Shown piece by piece: positions 1 to 9,892 of a stretch of DNA of 64,000 bases. The translations under genes and the position numbers were made by a program. The first letter of the stretch is position 1, and every line of letters starts with the position of its first letter. Under the pieces are notes generated by a model. That model made no database searches and was not told the DNA's origin. It was given only the letters and a program-made list of their open reading frames with translations. The DNA comes from Citrobacter arsenatis (GTDB lineage Bacteria > Pseudomonadota > Gammaproteobacteria > Enterobacterales > Enterobacteriaceae): assembly GCF_004353845.1 (NCBI RefSeq), contig NZ_CP037864.1, forward strand, positions 1,860,001 to 1,924,000. The letters are read 5' to 3'.

Positions 1-29
1 GTTTGCACACCGGGAATCCAGGAGAGTTC

Positions 30-1040
30 ATGTACTACCCCTTCGTTCGTAAAGCCCTTTTTCAGCTCGATCCAGAGCGCGCTCATGAATTGACATTCCA
101 GCAATTACGTCGCATTACCGGCACGCCGCTCGAAGCGCTTGTCCGCCAGAAAGTACCCGCAAAACCGGTTACCTGTATGGGGCTGACGTTTAAAAATCCG
201 CTCGGGCTTGCTGCCGGACTGGATAAAGACGGGGAGTGCATTGATGCGCTCGGAGCGATGGGATTTGGCTCCATTGAGATTGGTACCGTCACGCCGCGTC
301 CTCAGCCGGGTAACGATAAACCGCGTCTGTTCCGTCTGGTGGATGCGGAAGGTTTGATCAACCGCATGGGATTCAATAACCTCGGTGTTGATAACCTGGT
401 CGAGAACGTTAAGAAATCACATTTTGACGGCATTCTCGGCATTAATATAGGTAAGAATAAAGATACTCCGGTAGAAAACGGCAAAGATGACTATCTGATT
501 TGTATGGAAAAAGTCTATGCGTATGCCGGTTATATCGCGATTAATATCTCTTCACCGAATACGCCGGGATTACGCTCGCTGCAATACGGTGAAGCGCTGG
601 ACGATCTGTTAACGGCAATTAAAAATAAGCAAAATGATCTGCAAGCGATCCACCATAAATATGTTCCGGTGGCGGTAAAGATCGCGCCGGATCTTTCTGT
701 GGAAGAACTGATCCAGGTTGCTGACAGTTTAGTTCGCCATAATATTGATGGCGTAATTGCAACTAACACCACTCTCGATCGTTCTCTCGTTCAGGGAATG
801 AAAAATTGCGATCAAATGGGGGGCCTGAGCGGTCGACCATTGCAATTAAAAAGTACAGAAATTATTCGCCAGTTGTCTCAGGAATTAAAAGGTCAGTTAC
901 CGATTATTGGCGTTGGCGGTATCGACTCGGTGATTGCCGCGCGCGAGAAAATAGCGGCCGGTGCAAGCCTCGTACAGATTTATTCAGGCTTTATTTTTAA
1001 AGGCCCACCGTTGATTAAAGAAATCGTCACCAATATCTGA
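30..1040 (+). CDS. pyrD: Dihydroorotate dehydrogenase (quinone), class 2
   Basis: This is the membrane-associated FMN enzyme that oxidises dihydroorotate to orotate with quinone as acceptor, the fourth step of de novo pyrimidine synthesis. The 336-residue protein begins MYYPFVRKALFQLDPERAHE and matches E. coli PyrD in length. The motif NISSPNTPGLR, near residues 172-182, holds the catalytic serine of class 2 enzymes, and IGVGGIDS near the C-terminus belongs to the FMN phosphate site. The frame is open upstream, but I chose the ATG at 30 because an AGGAGAG Shine-Dalgarno sequence lies just before it and the family begins there. E. coli pyrD is controlled by nucleotide-dependent transcription start choice. 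Only 29 bases of leader are visible, so that cannot be judged here. Confidence 0.97.
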   Translation: MYYPFVRKALFQLDPERAHELTFQQLRRITGTPLEALVRQKVPAKPVTCMGLTFKNPLGLAAGLDKDGECIDALGAMGFGSIEIGTVTPRPQPGNDKPRLFRLVDAEGLINRMGFNNLGVDNLVENVKKSHFDGILGINIGKNKDTPVENGKDDYLICMEKVYAYAGYIAINISSPNTPGLRSLQYGEALDDLLTAIKNKQNDLQAIHHKYVPVAVKIAPDLSVEELIQVADSLVRHNIDGVIATNTTLDRSLVQGMKNCDQMGGLSGRPLQLKSTEIIRQLSQELKGQLPIIGVGGIDSVIAAREKIAAGASLVQIYSGFIFKGPPLIKEIVTNI

Positions 1041-1057
1041 ATGCTACCTTAATCACA

Positions 1058-1090
1058 ATCCAGGGCTTTATTTCTGGCCCTGGTTGTTTT
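1058..1090 (+). terminator. Intrinsic terminator after pyrD
   Basis: A CCAGGGC / GCCCTGG stem with a loop of about ten bases is followed by TTGTTTT, 20 bases after the pyrD stop. Confidence 0.75.
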
Positions 1091-1205
1091 ATATTCCTTT
1101 ACTGTTGCTTATTTAAACATTCTGAGCTTTTATTATTAGGGCAATAAACGAAGCGACAAATGGATACTGTCGTAACGGCGATGATTAAGGAAAGGAGAGA
1201 GACTG

Positions 1206-1748
1206 ATGCGAATTAAACCCGACGATAACTGGCGCTGGTATTATGATGAAGAGCACGATCGTATGATGCTCGATTTAGCCAATGGCATGTTATTCCGTTC
1301 GCGTTTTGCTCGTAAAATGCTCACTCCTGATGCATTTTCCCCATCGGGATTTTGTGTTGATGACGCCGCGCTTTATTTTTCCTTTGAAGAAAAATGTCGC
1401 TACCTGGATTTAGCCAAAGAGCAAAAAGCGGAACTGGTACTTAATGCGCTGGTGGCAATTCGTTATCTTAAACCGCAAATGCCAAAAAGCTGGCATTTTG
1501 TCGCCCACGGTATTAACTGGTCGCCGGTCGTGGGTGACGCTGCCTGTGTTGATTTAAGCGATACTGACGAGCAGGTAAACCTGTTAGTGGTTGAACCGGG
1601 AGAAAACGCCGCGCTTTGTCTGCTGGCACAACCTGGCGTGGTGATTGCCGGGCGCACCATGCAGCTTGGCGACGCAATTAAAATCATGAATGACAGACTG
1701 AAACCGCAGGTTATTGCCGACAGTTTCAGCCTTGAACAGGCGGTTTAG
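1206..1748 (+). CDS. zapC: Cell division protein ZapC
   Basis: ZapC is a cytoplasmic Z-ring-associated protein that binds FtsZ and promotes lateral bundling of its filaments. The product has 180 residues, the same length as E. coli ZapC, and starts MRIKPDDNWRWYYDEEHDR, which is typical of the family. An AAGGAGAGAG ribosome site precedes the ATG. It is a single gene after the pyrD terminator, and its 3' end overlaps the convergent ycbX gene by four bases. Call rests on whole-length similarity and on its place between pyrD and ycbX. Confidence 0.95.
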   Translation: MRIKPDDNWRWYYDEEHDRMMLDLANGMLFRSRFARKMLTPDAFSPSGFCVDDAALYFSFEEKCRYLDLAKEQKAELVLNALVAIRYLKPQMPKSWHFVAHGINWSPVVGDAACVDLSDTDEQVNLLVVEPGENAALCLLAQPGVVIAGRTMQLGDAIKIMNDRLKPQVIADSFSLEQAV

Positions 1749-2851
1749 CTCTCCAGCCTGATTGTCGTTTTGGGAACGCAACTGCAGCACAGAATCGTCC
1801 CGTCATCACCAATCGCTGATTTTTTTAGCGGACTCACTTCGCCTTCCAGCAGTCGAATTCGACAACATCCGCAAATTCCAGCCCGGCATGAATAGGGAAC
1901 CCGGATACCCTGGTTTTCCAGTTGTTCAAGCAATACCTGCTGATTATTTCCGCGAAAGGTCTGCCCCTGCCAGTCAATAAGTACCGTGGCGTCAGGCTGT
2001 TGTTCAGGCGCAGTATCGTCTGATTCGGCTGCACCGTACGCTCTGGCGGGACCGGTTGCCAAAACTTCGACCTCATCGCCAACGCGAATAACGCCACTGT
2101 TGCGCGCGATAAGATTCTGGCCGAAATCAACGTCGCCGTTATCCACCGCGGTCCGGAAGGTTTGCAGCGTGGTGAGCGGCTCGCCGGACGGATGTTTTTG
2201 GCCTTTTTCTGGGCTAACGGTCGTGAAAATGCACCGGCTACAGGGTTTTGCTACATCAAAGATGACGTCGCCAATCCGAATCACTTTCCAGGTATCTTCT
2301 TCCCAGGCGCCAGCCCCCGAAACCACCAGATTGGGGCGAAACTGTTCCATTTTGACGCTTGCCGGACAGCGCTGCTGCACATCGCGCAATGACGCTTCGT
2401 TAGTTAAAAGGTAGGGATAACCATCGGCAAAGGATAAAGGAACATCATCGCGGCGCTTTACTCGGCGCGTCAGCTGCGGACCAACCCAGCGTAGCTGTAC
2501 GTCACGGGAGAAAAAACCGCTAAGCCACTGGTTGATGGCCGTTGGCGCAATACGCGCGGTAAAATGGTTTCCCCATACTTCCGTCGGCGCATCCTGGCTC
2601 GCGAAATCGGCAAATCGCACGAGCGCGCTGCTGCCGTCTGGCGCCGCGAGATGCAGTCCATCATGGAAAGGGGAAGGGGTAAAGCGGACCATTTGCGGGA
2701 ACTGTCGGGCGGTAATGAACGTCCCGTCAGGTTCGGTAATCATAAATATACGATCAAAGGCAAGACCGCTAACGTCTGCCAGGGCATGCGTGAGCCCAAT
2801 TCCACGCATTGATTTAACCGGATGAATAAAAAGTCGGGTCAACGTTACCAC
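1745..2851 (-). CDS. ycbX: MOSC-domain protein with C-terminal 2Fe-2S ferredoxin domain, YcbX
   Basis: YcbX detoxifies N-hydroxylated base analogues such as 6-hydroxylaminopurine in a molybdenum-cofactor-dependent reaction. The protein has an N-terminal MOSC_N beta-barrel, a MOSC domain with the conserved Cys in KPCSRCIFTTV, and a plant-type ferredoxin domain with the CRAGICGCC cluster motif near the C-terminus. The likely start is a GTG at 2851, because AAGGGG lies about eight bases before it and the family N-terminus (x-TLTRLFIHPVKSM) begins there. An ATG 33 bases upstream is in frame but has no ribosome site. Length from the GTG is 368 residues (E. coli 369). Confidence 0.95.
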   Translation of the reverse strand: MVTLTRLFIHPVKSMRGIGLTHALADVSGLAFDRIFMITEPDGTFITARQFPQMVRFTPSPFHDGLHLAAPDGSSALVRFADFASQDAPTEVWGNHFTARIAPTAINQWLSGFFSRDVQLRWVGPQLTRRVKRRDDVPLSFADGYPYLLTNEASLRDVQQRCPASVKMEQFRPNLVVSGAGAWEEDTWKVIRIGDVIFDVAKPCSRCIFTTVSPEKGQKHPSGEPLTTLQTFRTAVDNGDVDFGQNLIARNSGVIRVGDEVEVLATGPARAYGAAESDDTAPEQQPDATVLIDWQGQTFRGNNQQVLLEQLENQGIRVPYSCRAGICGCCRIRLLEGEVSPLKKSAIGDDGTILCCSCVPKTTIRLES

Positions 2852-2888
2852 TGCACAGCCCCTTGAACGAAAATAAGCCTTCAACTTT

Positions 2889-2916
2889 ATGACATACAGC
2901 CCATATTAGCTATAAT
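2889..2916 (+). promoter_or_regulatory. Sigma-70 promoter for rlmKL
   Basis: ATGACA and TATAAT are separated by 16 bases, 34 bases before the rlmKL start codon and between divergent genes. The fit to consensus is strong, but the promoter role is inferred. Confidence 0.6.
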
Positions 2917-2949
2917 GCGCAGCAATTTTCCAGGAGTAAAAGTGACATT

Positions 2950-5058
2950 ATGAATTCTCTGTTTGCCAGTACGGCCCGTGGGCTGGAAGAGCTGTTAAAA
3001 ACTGAACTTGAAAACCTCGGCGCGCTGGAGTGTCAGGTCGTTCAGGGTGGGGTCCATTTTAAGGGCGACACGCGGCTTGTTTACCAGAGCCTGATGTGGA
3101 GCCGCCTGGCCTCGCGCATTATCCTGCCGATGGGAGAGTGCAAGGTCTACAGCGATCTTGATCTGTACCTCGGCGTTCAGGCTATTGACTGGACAGAGAT
3201 ATTTAATCCCGGTGCTACGTTTGCGGTGCATTTCAGCGGCCTGAACGAGACCATTCGTAACAGCCAGTATGGCGCACTGAAGGTCAAGGATGCGATTGTT
3301 GATGCCTTTACCCGCAAAAATCTGCCGCGTCCGAATGTGGATCGTGAATCTCCGGATCTGCGCATCAACGTCTGGTTGAACAAAGATACCGCCAGCATCG
3401 CGCTCGATCTGAGCGGTGACGGTTTGCATCAGCGTGGTTACCGCGATCGCGCGGGTCAGGCACCGATTAAAGAGACGCTGGCCGCCGCTATTATTATGCG
3501 TTCTGGCTGGCAGCCGGGCACACCGTTACTCGATCCAATGTGCGGCTCCGGTACGCTGCTGATTGAAGCGGCGATGTGGGCAACCGATCGTGCGCCGGGC
3601 CTGCACCGTGGGTACTGGGGCTTCAGCGGTTGGGCACAGCACGACGAAGCCGTCTGGCAAGAAGTCAAAGCTGAAGCACAGGTGCGCGCGCGTAAAGGTC
3701 TCGCAGACTACACCTCGCACTTCTATGGATCTGACAGCGATGCGCGCGTAATTGAAAAAGCACGCAGTAACGCCCGTCGCGCCGGTATTGCCGATCTGGT
3801 GACGTTTGAAGTTAAAGATGTCGCCAAACTGAGCAACCCGTTACCGAAAGGACCGTACGGGACGGTTATCAGTAACCCGCCATACGGCGAACGTCTGGAT
3901 AGCGAACCGGCGCTGATTGCCCTGCACAGTCTGCTGGGCCGTACAATGAAAAACCAGTTTGGCGGCTGGAATTTGTCGCTGTTCAGCGCATCTCCGGATC
4001 TGCTCAGCAGCCTGCAATTACGTGCCGACAAGCAGTTCAAAGCGAAAAACGGTCCGCTGGATTGTGTCCAGAAGAACTATCACGTCGCAGAGACTACCGT
4101 GGACAGCAAGCCTGCTACGGTAGCGGAAGATTATGCTAACCGCCTGCGCAAGAATATTAAGAAGCTGGAAAAATGGGCGCGCCAGGAAGGGATTGAATGC
4201 TATCGCTTATATGACGCTGACCTGCCGGAATACAACGTTGCAGTGGATCGCTACGGTGAGTGGGTCGTGGTTCAGGAATATGCCCCGCCGAAGACGGTCG
4301 ATGCACAAAAAGCACGTCAACGCCTGTTCGACATCATTGCCGCAACGCTGTCGGTACTGGAAATCGCGCCTAATAAACTGGTGCTGAAAACCCGTGAACG
4401 CCAGAAAGGGAAGAATCAGTATCAGAAGATGAATGAGAAGGGTGAATTCATTGAGGTAAGCGAGTACAACGCGCGCCTGTGGGTCAACCTGACAGACTAT
4501 CTTGATACCGGTTTATTCCTCGATCACCGTATTGCACGCCGCATGCTGGGCCAGATGAGTAAGGGTAAGGATTTCCTTAACCTGTTCTCCTACACCGGCA
4601 GCGCCAGCGTACATGCCGGACTGGGCGGTGCGCGTAGCACTACGACGGTTGATATGTCGCGTACCTACCTGGAATGGGCCGAACGTAACCTGCGACTGAA
4701 CGGCCTGAGCGGTCGCGCTCACCGTTTAATTCAGGCCGATTGCCTGGGCTGGCTGCGCGATGCCAATGAACAGTTTGATCTGATTTTCATCGACCCGCCG
4801 ACGTTCTCTAACTCAAAACGTATGGAAGACTCGTTTGATGTGCAGCGCGATCATCTGGCGCTGATGAAAGATCTGAAACGTCTACTGCGTAAGGGCGGCA
4901 CGATCATGTTCTCCAACAACAAACGTGGATTTCGTATGGATCTCGACGGTCTGGCTGAGCTGGGACTGAAAGCACAAGAAATTACTCAAAAAACGCTTTC
5001 CCAGGACTTTGCCCGTAACCGTCAGATCCACAATTGCTGGCTGATTACCGCAGCCTGA
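2950..5058 (+). CDS. rlmL: Bifunctional 23S rRNA methyltransferase RlmKL
   Basis: RlmKL methylates 23S rRNA at G2445 (m2G, N-terminal RlmL half) and G2069 (m7G, C-terminal RlmK half). The 702-residue protein has the fused architecture: a THUMP domain at about residues 40-155, a first SAM-dependent methyltransferase with LDPMCGSGTLLIEAA and the catalytic SNPPYGERL near residue 310, and a second methyltransferase with NLFSYTGSASVHA and IDPPTFSNSK near residue 613. The length equals that of the E. coli enzyme. Twelve bases separate it from uup, so the two are probably cotranscribed. Confidence 0.97.
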   Translation: MNSLFASTARGLEELLKTELENLGALECQVVQGGVHFKGDTRLVYQSLMWSRLASRIILPMGECKVYSDLDLYLGVQAIDWTEIFNPGATFAVHFSGLNETIRNSQYGALKVKDAIVDAFTRKNLPRPNVDRESPDLRINVWLNKDTASIALDLSGDGLHQRGYRDRAGQAPIKETLAAAIIMRSGWQPGTPLLDPMCGSGTLLIEAAMWATDRAPGLHRGYWGFSGWAQHDEAVWQEVKAEAQVRARKGLADYTSHFYGSDSDARVIEKARSNARRAGIADLVTFEVKDVAKLSNPLPKGPYGTVISNPPYGERLDSEPALIALHSLLGRTMKNQFGGWNLSLFSASPDLLSSLQLRADKQFKAKNGPLDCVQKNYHVAETTVDSKPATVAEDYANRLRKNIKKLEKWARQEGIECYRLYDADLPEYNVAVDRYGEWVVVQEYAPPKTVDAQKARQRLFDIIAATLSVLEIAPNKLVLKTRERQKGKNQYQKMNEKGEFIEVSEYNARLWVNLTDYLDTGLFLDHRIARRMLGQMSKGKDFLNLFSYTGSASVHAGLGGARSTTTVDMSRTYLEWAERNLRLNGLSGRAHRLIQADCLGWLRDANEQFDLIFIDPPTFSNSKRMEDSFDVQRDHLALMKDLKRLLRKGGTIMFSNNKRGFRMDLDGLAELGLKAQEITQKTLSQDFARNRQIHNCWLITAA

Positions 5059-5070
5059 AAGGATAAATAA

Positions 5071-6978
5071 ATGTCATTGATCAGTATGCATGGTGCATGG
5101 CTGTCGTTCAGCGATGCGCCACTTCTTGATAATGCAGAACTGCATATCGAAGATAACGAACGCGTCTGTCTGGTTGGCCGTAATGGCGCAGGCAAGTCGA
5201 CGCTGATGAAGATCCTGAATCGTGAGCAGGGTCTTGACGACGGACGTATTATTTATGAGCAGGACCTGGTTGTGGCGCGTCTGCAGCAGGATCCTCCGCG
5301 TAATGTCGAGGGCAGCGTCTATGACTTCGTTGCCGAAGGTATTGAGGAACAGGCCGAGTATCTCAAGCGTTATCATGATATTTCGCGTCTGGTGATGACC
5401 GACCCGAGCGACAGAAATCTGAATGAGATGGCGCGGGTTCAGGAAATGCTCGATCACCACAATCTGTGGCAGCTCGAAAGTCGCATTAATGAAGTGCTGG
5501 CGCAGTTGGGACTGGATCCTAACGCCGCGCTTTCTTCGCTTTCAGGCGGTTGGTTGCGTAAGGCGGCGCTGGGTCGCGCATTAGTGAGCAACCCGCGCGT
5601 ACTGCTGCTGGATGAACCAACAAACCACCTGGATATCGAAACCATCGACTGGCTGGAAGGGTTCCTGAAAACCTTCAATGGGACAATCATTTTCATTTCC
5701 CACGACCGTTCATTTATCCGCAATATGGCGACGCGCATTGTCGATCTTGATCGCGGCAAGCTGGTGACCTATCCGGGGAACTACGATCAGTATCTGCTGG
5801 ATAAAGAGGAAGCGTTGCGGGTAGAAGATCTCCAAAACGCGGAGTTTGATCGCAAGCTGGCCCAGGAAGAAGTCTGGATCCGTCAGGGTATCAAAGCGCG
5901 CCGTACCCGTAACGAAGGCCGCGTGCGTGCGCTGAAAGCCATGCGTCGCGAGCGAGGCGAACGTCGCGAAGTAATGGGCACAGCGAAGATGCAGGTCGAA
6001 GAGGCGAGCCGCTCCGGCAAGATTGTCTTCGAGATGGAAAATGTTGATTACCAGGTTGATGGAAAGCAACTGGTAAAAGATTTCTCCGCGCAGGTGCAGC
6101 GTAGTGACAAGATTGCCCTAATCGGACCTAACGGCTGCGGCAAAACCACGCTGCTGAAGCTGATGTTAGGTCAGCTTCAGGCTGACAGTGGACGCATCCA
6201 CGTCGGAACCAAGCTGGAAGTGGCGTATTTCGATCAACACCGCGCCGAGCTGGATCCGGATAAAACCGTGATGGACAACCTTGCTGAAGGTAAGCAAGAG
6301 GTGATGGTTAACGGCAAACCCCGCCACGTGCTGGGCTATCTGCAGGACTTCCTGTTCCATCCGAAACGCGCGATGACGCCAGTACGTGCGCTCTCCGGCG
6401 GGGAACGAAATCGCCTGCTGCTGGCACGACTTTTTCTAAAACCCAGCAATCTTTTGATTCTCGATGAACCAACGAACGATCTGGACGTCGAAACGCTGGA
6501 ACTGCTTGAAGAGTTGATTGATAGCTATCAGGGTACCGTGCTGCTGGTCAGCCACGACCGTCAGTTTGTGGATAATACTGTTACCGAATGCTGGATCTTC
6601 GAAGGCGGCGGCAAAATTGGTCGTTATGTCGGCGGTTATCATGACGCGCGCAGCCAGCAAGCGCAGTATGTGGCGTTTAAACAACCGGCCACGAAAAAAA
6701 CAGAGGAAGCCGTTGCTCCTAAAGCAGAAATTGTCAAACGCAGCACGAGCAAACTAAGCTATAAACTGCAGCGCGAACTGGAACAGCTCCCCGCGCTACT
6801 TGAAGAACTGGAAGCTAAACTGGAAGCATTACAAGCCCAGGTCGCTGACTCCGCTTTTTTCAGTCAGCCGCACGAGCAAACGCAACAGGTATTAGCTAAT
6901 CTGAACGAAGCGGAACAAGAACTTGAGCAAGCCTTTGAGCGCTGGGAGTATCTTGAGTCTTTGAAGAATGGCGCATAA
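5071..6978 (+). CDS. uup: ABC-F family ATPase Uup
   Basis: Uup is a soluble ABC-F protein with tandem ATPase domains and no membrane segments. In E. coli it affects transposon precise excision and ribosome-linked functions. The 635-residue product has Walker A GRNGAGKST near residue 36 with LSGGWLRKAALGRAL and LLLDEPTNHLD, then a linker rich in Arg and Glu, then GPNGCGKTT with ALSGGERNRLLLARL and LILDEPTNDLD. A C-terminal coiled coil (about residues 560-630) fits the DNA-binding tail described for Uup. It sits 12 bases after rlmKL and 15 before pqiA. Confidence 0.96.
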   Translation: MSLISMHGAWLSFSDAPLLDNAELHIEDNERVCLVGRNGAGKSTLMKILNREQGLDDGRIIYEQDLVVARLQQDPPRNVEGSVYDFVAEGIEEQAEYLKRYHDISRLVMTDPSDRNLNEMARVQEMLDHHNLWQLESRINEVLAQLGLDPNAALSSLSGGWLRKAALGRALVSNPRVLLLDEPTNHLDIETIDWLEGFLKTFNGTIIFISHDRSFIRNMATRIVDLDRGKLVTYPGNYDQYLLDKEEALRVEDLQNAEFDRKLAQEEVWIRQGIKARRTRNEGRVRALKAMRRERGERREVMGTAKMQVEEASRSGKIVFEMENVDYQVDGKQLVKDFSAQVQRSDKIALIGPNGCGKTTLLKLMLGQLQADSGRIHVGTKLEVAYFDQHRAELDPDKTVMDNLAEGKQEVMVNGKPRHVLGYLQDFLFHPKRAMTPVRALSGGERNRLLLARLFLKPSNLLILDEPTNDLDVETLELLEELIDSYQGTVLLVSHDRQFVDNTVTECWIFEGGGKIGRYVGGYHDARSQQAQYVAFKQPATKKTEEAVAPKAEIVKRSTSKLSYKLQRELEQLPALLEELEAKLEALQAQVADSAFFSQPHEQTQQVLANLNEAEQELEQAFERWEYLESLKNGA

Positions 6979-6993
6979 TTTAAAGGAGCACAT

Positions 6994-8247
6994 ATGTGCG
7001 AACATCACCATGCCGCGAAGCATATTTTGTGTTCGCAGTGTGACATGCTGGTGGCGTTACCTCGCCTTGAGCATGGTCAGAAAGCGGCATGTCCACGATG
7101 TGGCACTACGTTAACGGTTGAGTGGGACGCGCCACGGCAGCGTCCTACCGCCTATGTGTTAGCAGCATTATTCATGCTGCTTCTCTCAAACCTCTTCCCC
7201 TTTGTGAATATGAACGTCGCAGGGGTGAGCAGCGAAGTCACGTTGCTGGAGATCCCAAGCGTTCTCTTTTCGGAAGATTACGCCAGTCTCGGCACCTTCT
7301 TTTTATTATTCGTACAACTGGTTCCCGCATTTTGCCTGCTGACTATTCTGCTGCTGGTAAACCGGGTGGAGATGCCCGGCAGACTTAAGGCACGGCTTGC
7401 ACGTGTTTTGTTCCAGTTAAAAAGCTGGGGGATGGCAGAAATCTTTCTCGCCGGCGTGCTGGTCAGCTTCGTTAAGCTTATGGCTTACGGCGATATCGGC
7501 GTGGGCAGCAGCTTTATTCCGTGGTGCTTCTTTTGCGTTTTGCAGTTGCGTGCGTTCCAGTGCGTTGACCGTCGCTGGCTGTGGGATGATATTGCGCCAA
7601 TGCCGGTGATTAAGCAGGCCTTAACTCCAGGCGTGCCTGGCATAAGGCAGGGACTGCGTTCATGTTCCTGCTGCACTGCTATTCTTCCCGCTGATGAACG
7701 AGTATGCCCGCGCTGTCAGACGAAAGGTTATGTGCGGCGTAAAAACAGTCTGCAATGGACGTTGGCATTACTGTTTACGTCGATCATGCTTTATCTGCCA
7801 GCCAATATTCTGCCGATTATGATTACCGATCTGCTCGGGTCAAAGCTGCCGTCAACGATACTTGAGGGGGTGGTTTTAATCTGGAGCGAAGGCTCTTATC
7901 CGGTGGCTGCGGTTATCTTTATCGCCAGTATTATGGTGCCGACGTTGAAAATGATCGCCATTGCCTGGCTATGCTGGGACGCCAAAGGGCACGGCAAACG
8001 CGACAGCGAACGTATGCACCTGATTTACGAAGTTGTGGAATTTGTCGGTCGCTGGTCAATGATCGACGTCTTTGTGATTGCGGTACTCTCTGCGCTGGTG
8101 CGCATGGGAGGGTTAATGAACATTTATCCTGCAATGGGTGCTTTGATGTTTGCTTTAGTCGTCATTATGACAATGTTTTCTGCGATGACATTTGATCCGC
8201 GTCTGTCGTGGGACCGTGAACCAGAACCAGGCCATGAGGAGTCCTGA
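6994..8247 (+). CDS. pqiA: Intermembrane transport protein PqiA
   Basis: PqiA is the inner-membrane partner of the PqiABC lipid-transport bridge across the envelope. The 417-residue protein has two repeats, each with a zinc-ribbon-like CxxC pair (CSQCDM and CPRCG at the N-terminus; CSCC and CPRC near residues 228-245) followed by several membrane helices. An AAGGAG site precedes the ATG. Only four bases separate it from pqiB, so this is one operon. In E. coli the operon responds to paraquat through SoxS; I did not identify a SoxS site here. Confidence 0.96.
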   Translation: MCEHHHAAKHILCSQCDMLVALPRLEHGQKAACPRCGTTLTVEWDAPRQRPTAYVLAALFMLLLSNLFPFVNMNVAGVSSEVTLLEIPSVLFSEDYASLGTFFLLFVQLVPAFCLLTILLLVNRVEMPGRLKARLARVLFQLKSWGMAEIFLAGVLVSFVKLMAYGDIGVGSSFIPWCFFCVLQLRAFQCVDRRWLWDDIAPMPVIKQALTPGVPGIRQGLRSCSCCTAILPADERVCPRCQTKGYVRRKNSLQWTLALLFTSIMLYLPANILPIMITDLLGSKLPSTILEGVVLIWSEGSYPVAAVIFIASIMVPTLKMIAIAWLCWDAKGHGKRDSERMHLIYEVVEFVGRWSMIDVFVIAVLSALVRMGGLMNIYPAMGALMFALVVIMTMFSAMTFDPRLSWDREPEPGHEES

Positions 8248-8251
8248 CAGC

Positions 8252-9892
8252 ATGGAATCTAAAAGTGGGGAAGCCAAAGTGCAAAAGGTAAAAAACTGGT
8301 CGCCCGTGTGGATATTCCCTATCGTCACTGCACTCATTGGCGCGTGGGTTCTGTTTTATCACTACAGTCATCAGGGGCCACAGGTCACGCTGATTACCAC
8401 CAATGCCGAAGGTATTGAAGGGGGTAAAACGACGATTAAGAGCCGCAGCGTGGATGTCGGTATCGTCGAGAGTGCAACCCTGACGGATGATTTGACCCAT
8501 GTGGAGATTAAAGCGCGTTTAAACTCCGGAATGGAAAAGCTGCTGCATAAAGATTCGGTCTTTTGGGTGGTGAAACCGCAGGTTGGACGTGAAGGTATCA
8601 GTGGACTCGGCACGCTATTGTCCGGGGCTTATATTGAACTGCAGCCTGGCAATAAAGGCAGTAAGCTGGAAAATTACCAACTGCTGGATTCACCGCCGCT
8701 GGCCCCGCCAGATGCAAAAGGGATCCGTGTGATTCTGGACAGCAAAAAAGCCGGTCAGTTGAGCCCAGGCGACCCGGTGCTGTTCCGTGGATATCGCGTA
8801 GGTTCGGTTGAAACCAGTACATTTGATGCGCAAAAACGTACAATCAGCTACCAGCTTTTCATCAATGCGCCTAACGATCGCCTGGTGACCAGCAATGTGC
8901 GTTTCTGGAAAGACAGTGGGATCGCCGTTGATCTTACCTCGGCAGGTATGCGCGTGGAAATGGGGTCGCTCTCCACGCTGTTTGGCGGTGGCGTAAGTTT
9001 TGATGTGCCAGAAGGCTTAGAGCAGGGCGAGCCGGTCGCGCAGCAGTCAGCGTTTAATCTTTATGACGATCAAAAAAGTATTCAGGACTCCCTGTATACC
9101 GATCATATTGATTATCTGATGTTCTTTAAAGATTCGATTCGTGGCCTGCAGCCTGGCGCGCCGCTGGAATTCAGAGGTATCCGGTTGGGGACGGTAAGCA
9201 AAGTACCGTTCTTCTCACCGAATATGCGTCAGGTGTTCAACAATGATTACCGCATACCGGTGCTGGTGCGCATCGAACCAGAACGTCTGAAGGCGCAGCT
9301 GGGAGAAGATACTGATGTTGGTGCTCATCTGGCGGAACTGCTTAAACGCGGATTACGGGCATCGCTGAAAACCGGGAACCTGGTGACCGGCGCGCTGTAT
9401 GTCGATCTCGACTTCTACCCGAAAGAACCGCCAATTACCGGGGTGCGCGAATTTAACGGCTATCAAATCATTCCGACCGTGAGCGGCGGTCTGGCGCAGA
9501 TCCAACAACGTCTGATGGAAGCGCTGGATAAGATTAACAATCTGCCGTTGAACCCGATGATTGAACAGGCAACCAGTACGTTGTCCGAAAGCCAGCGCAC
9601 GATGAAGCACCTGCAAACCACGCTGGATAACATGAATAAGATCACGTCCAGCCAGTCGATGCAGGATCTGCCGGCGGATATGCAGAACACGTTGCGTGAA
9701 CTGAATCGTAGCATGCAGGGCTTCCAGCCGGGATCTGCCGCCTACAATAAGATGGTGGCGGATATGCAACGTCTGGACCAGGTGCTGCGTGAACTACAAC
9801 CGGTACTGAAAACGCTGAACGATAAGAGCAATGCGCTGGTGTTTGAAGCGAAGGACAAAAAAGATCCAGAGCCGAAGAGGGCGAAACAATGA
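8252..9892 (+). CDS. pqiB: Intermembrane transport protein PqiB (three MCE domains)
   Basis: PqiB forms the MCE-domain tube of the PqiABC complex spanning from inner to outer membrane. One N-terminal membrane helix (about residues 18-36, VWIFPIVTALIGAWVLFYHY) is followed by three MCE repeats and a long C-terminal alpha-helical region (about residues 430-530) that makes the hollow needle. The frame opens upstream inside pqiA, but the ATG at 8252 is chosen: GAGGAG is close by and the E. coli protein (546 residues) starts with the same MESKSGEAK. The stop overlaps the pqiC start by four bases (ATGA). Confidence 0.96.
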   Translation: MESKSGEAKVQKVKNWSPVWIFPIVTALIGAWVLFYHYSHQGPQVTLITTNAEGIEGGKTTIKSRSVDVGIVESATLTDDLTHVEIKARLNSGMEKLLHKDSVFWVVKPQVGREGISGLGTLLSGAYIELQPGNKGSKLENYQLLDSPPLAPPDAKGIRVILDSKKAGQLSPGDPVLFRGYRVGSVETSTFDAQKRTISYQLFINAPNDRLVTSNVRFWKDSGIAVDLTSAGMRVEMGSLSTLFGGGVSFDVPEGLEQGEPVAQQSAFNLYDDQKSIQDSLYTDHIDYLMFFKDSIRGLQPGAPLEFRGIRLGTVSKVPFFSPNMRQVFNNDYRIPVLVRIEPERLKAQLGEDTDVGAHLAELLKRGLRASLKTGNLVTGALYVDLDFYPKEPPITGVREFNGYQIIPTVSGGLAQIQQRLMEALDKINNLPLNPMIEQATSTLSESQRTMKHLQTTLDNMNKITSSQSMQDLPADMQNTLRELNRSMQGFQPGSAAYNKMVADMQRLDQVLRELQPVLKTLNDKSNALVFEAKDKKDPEPKRAKQ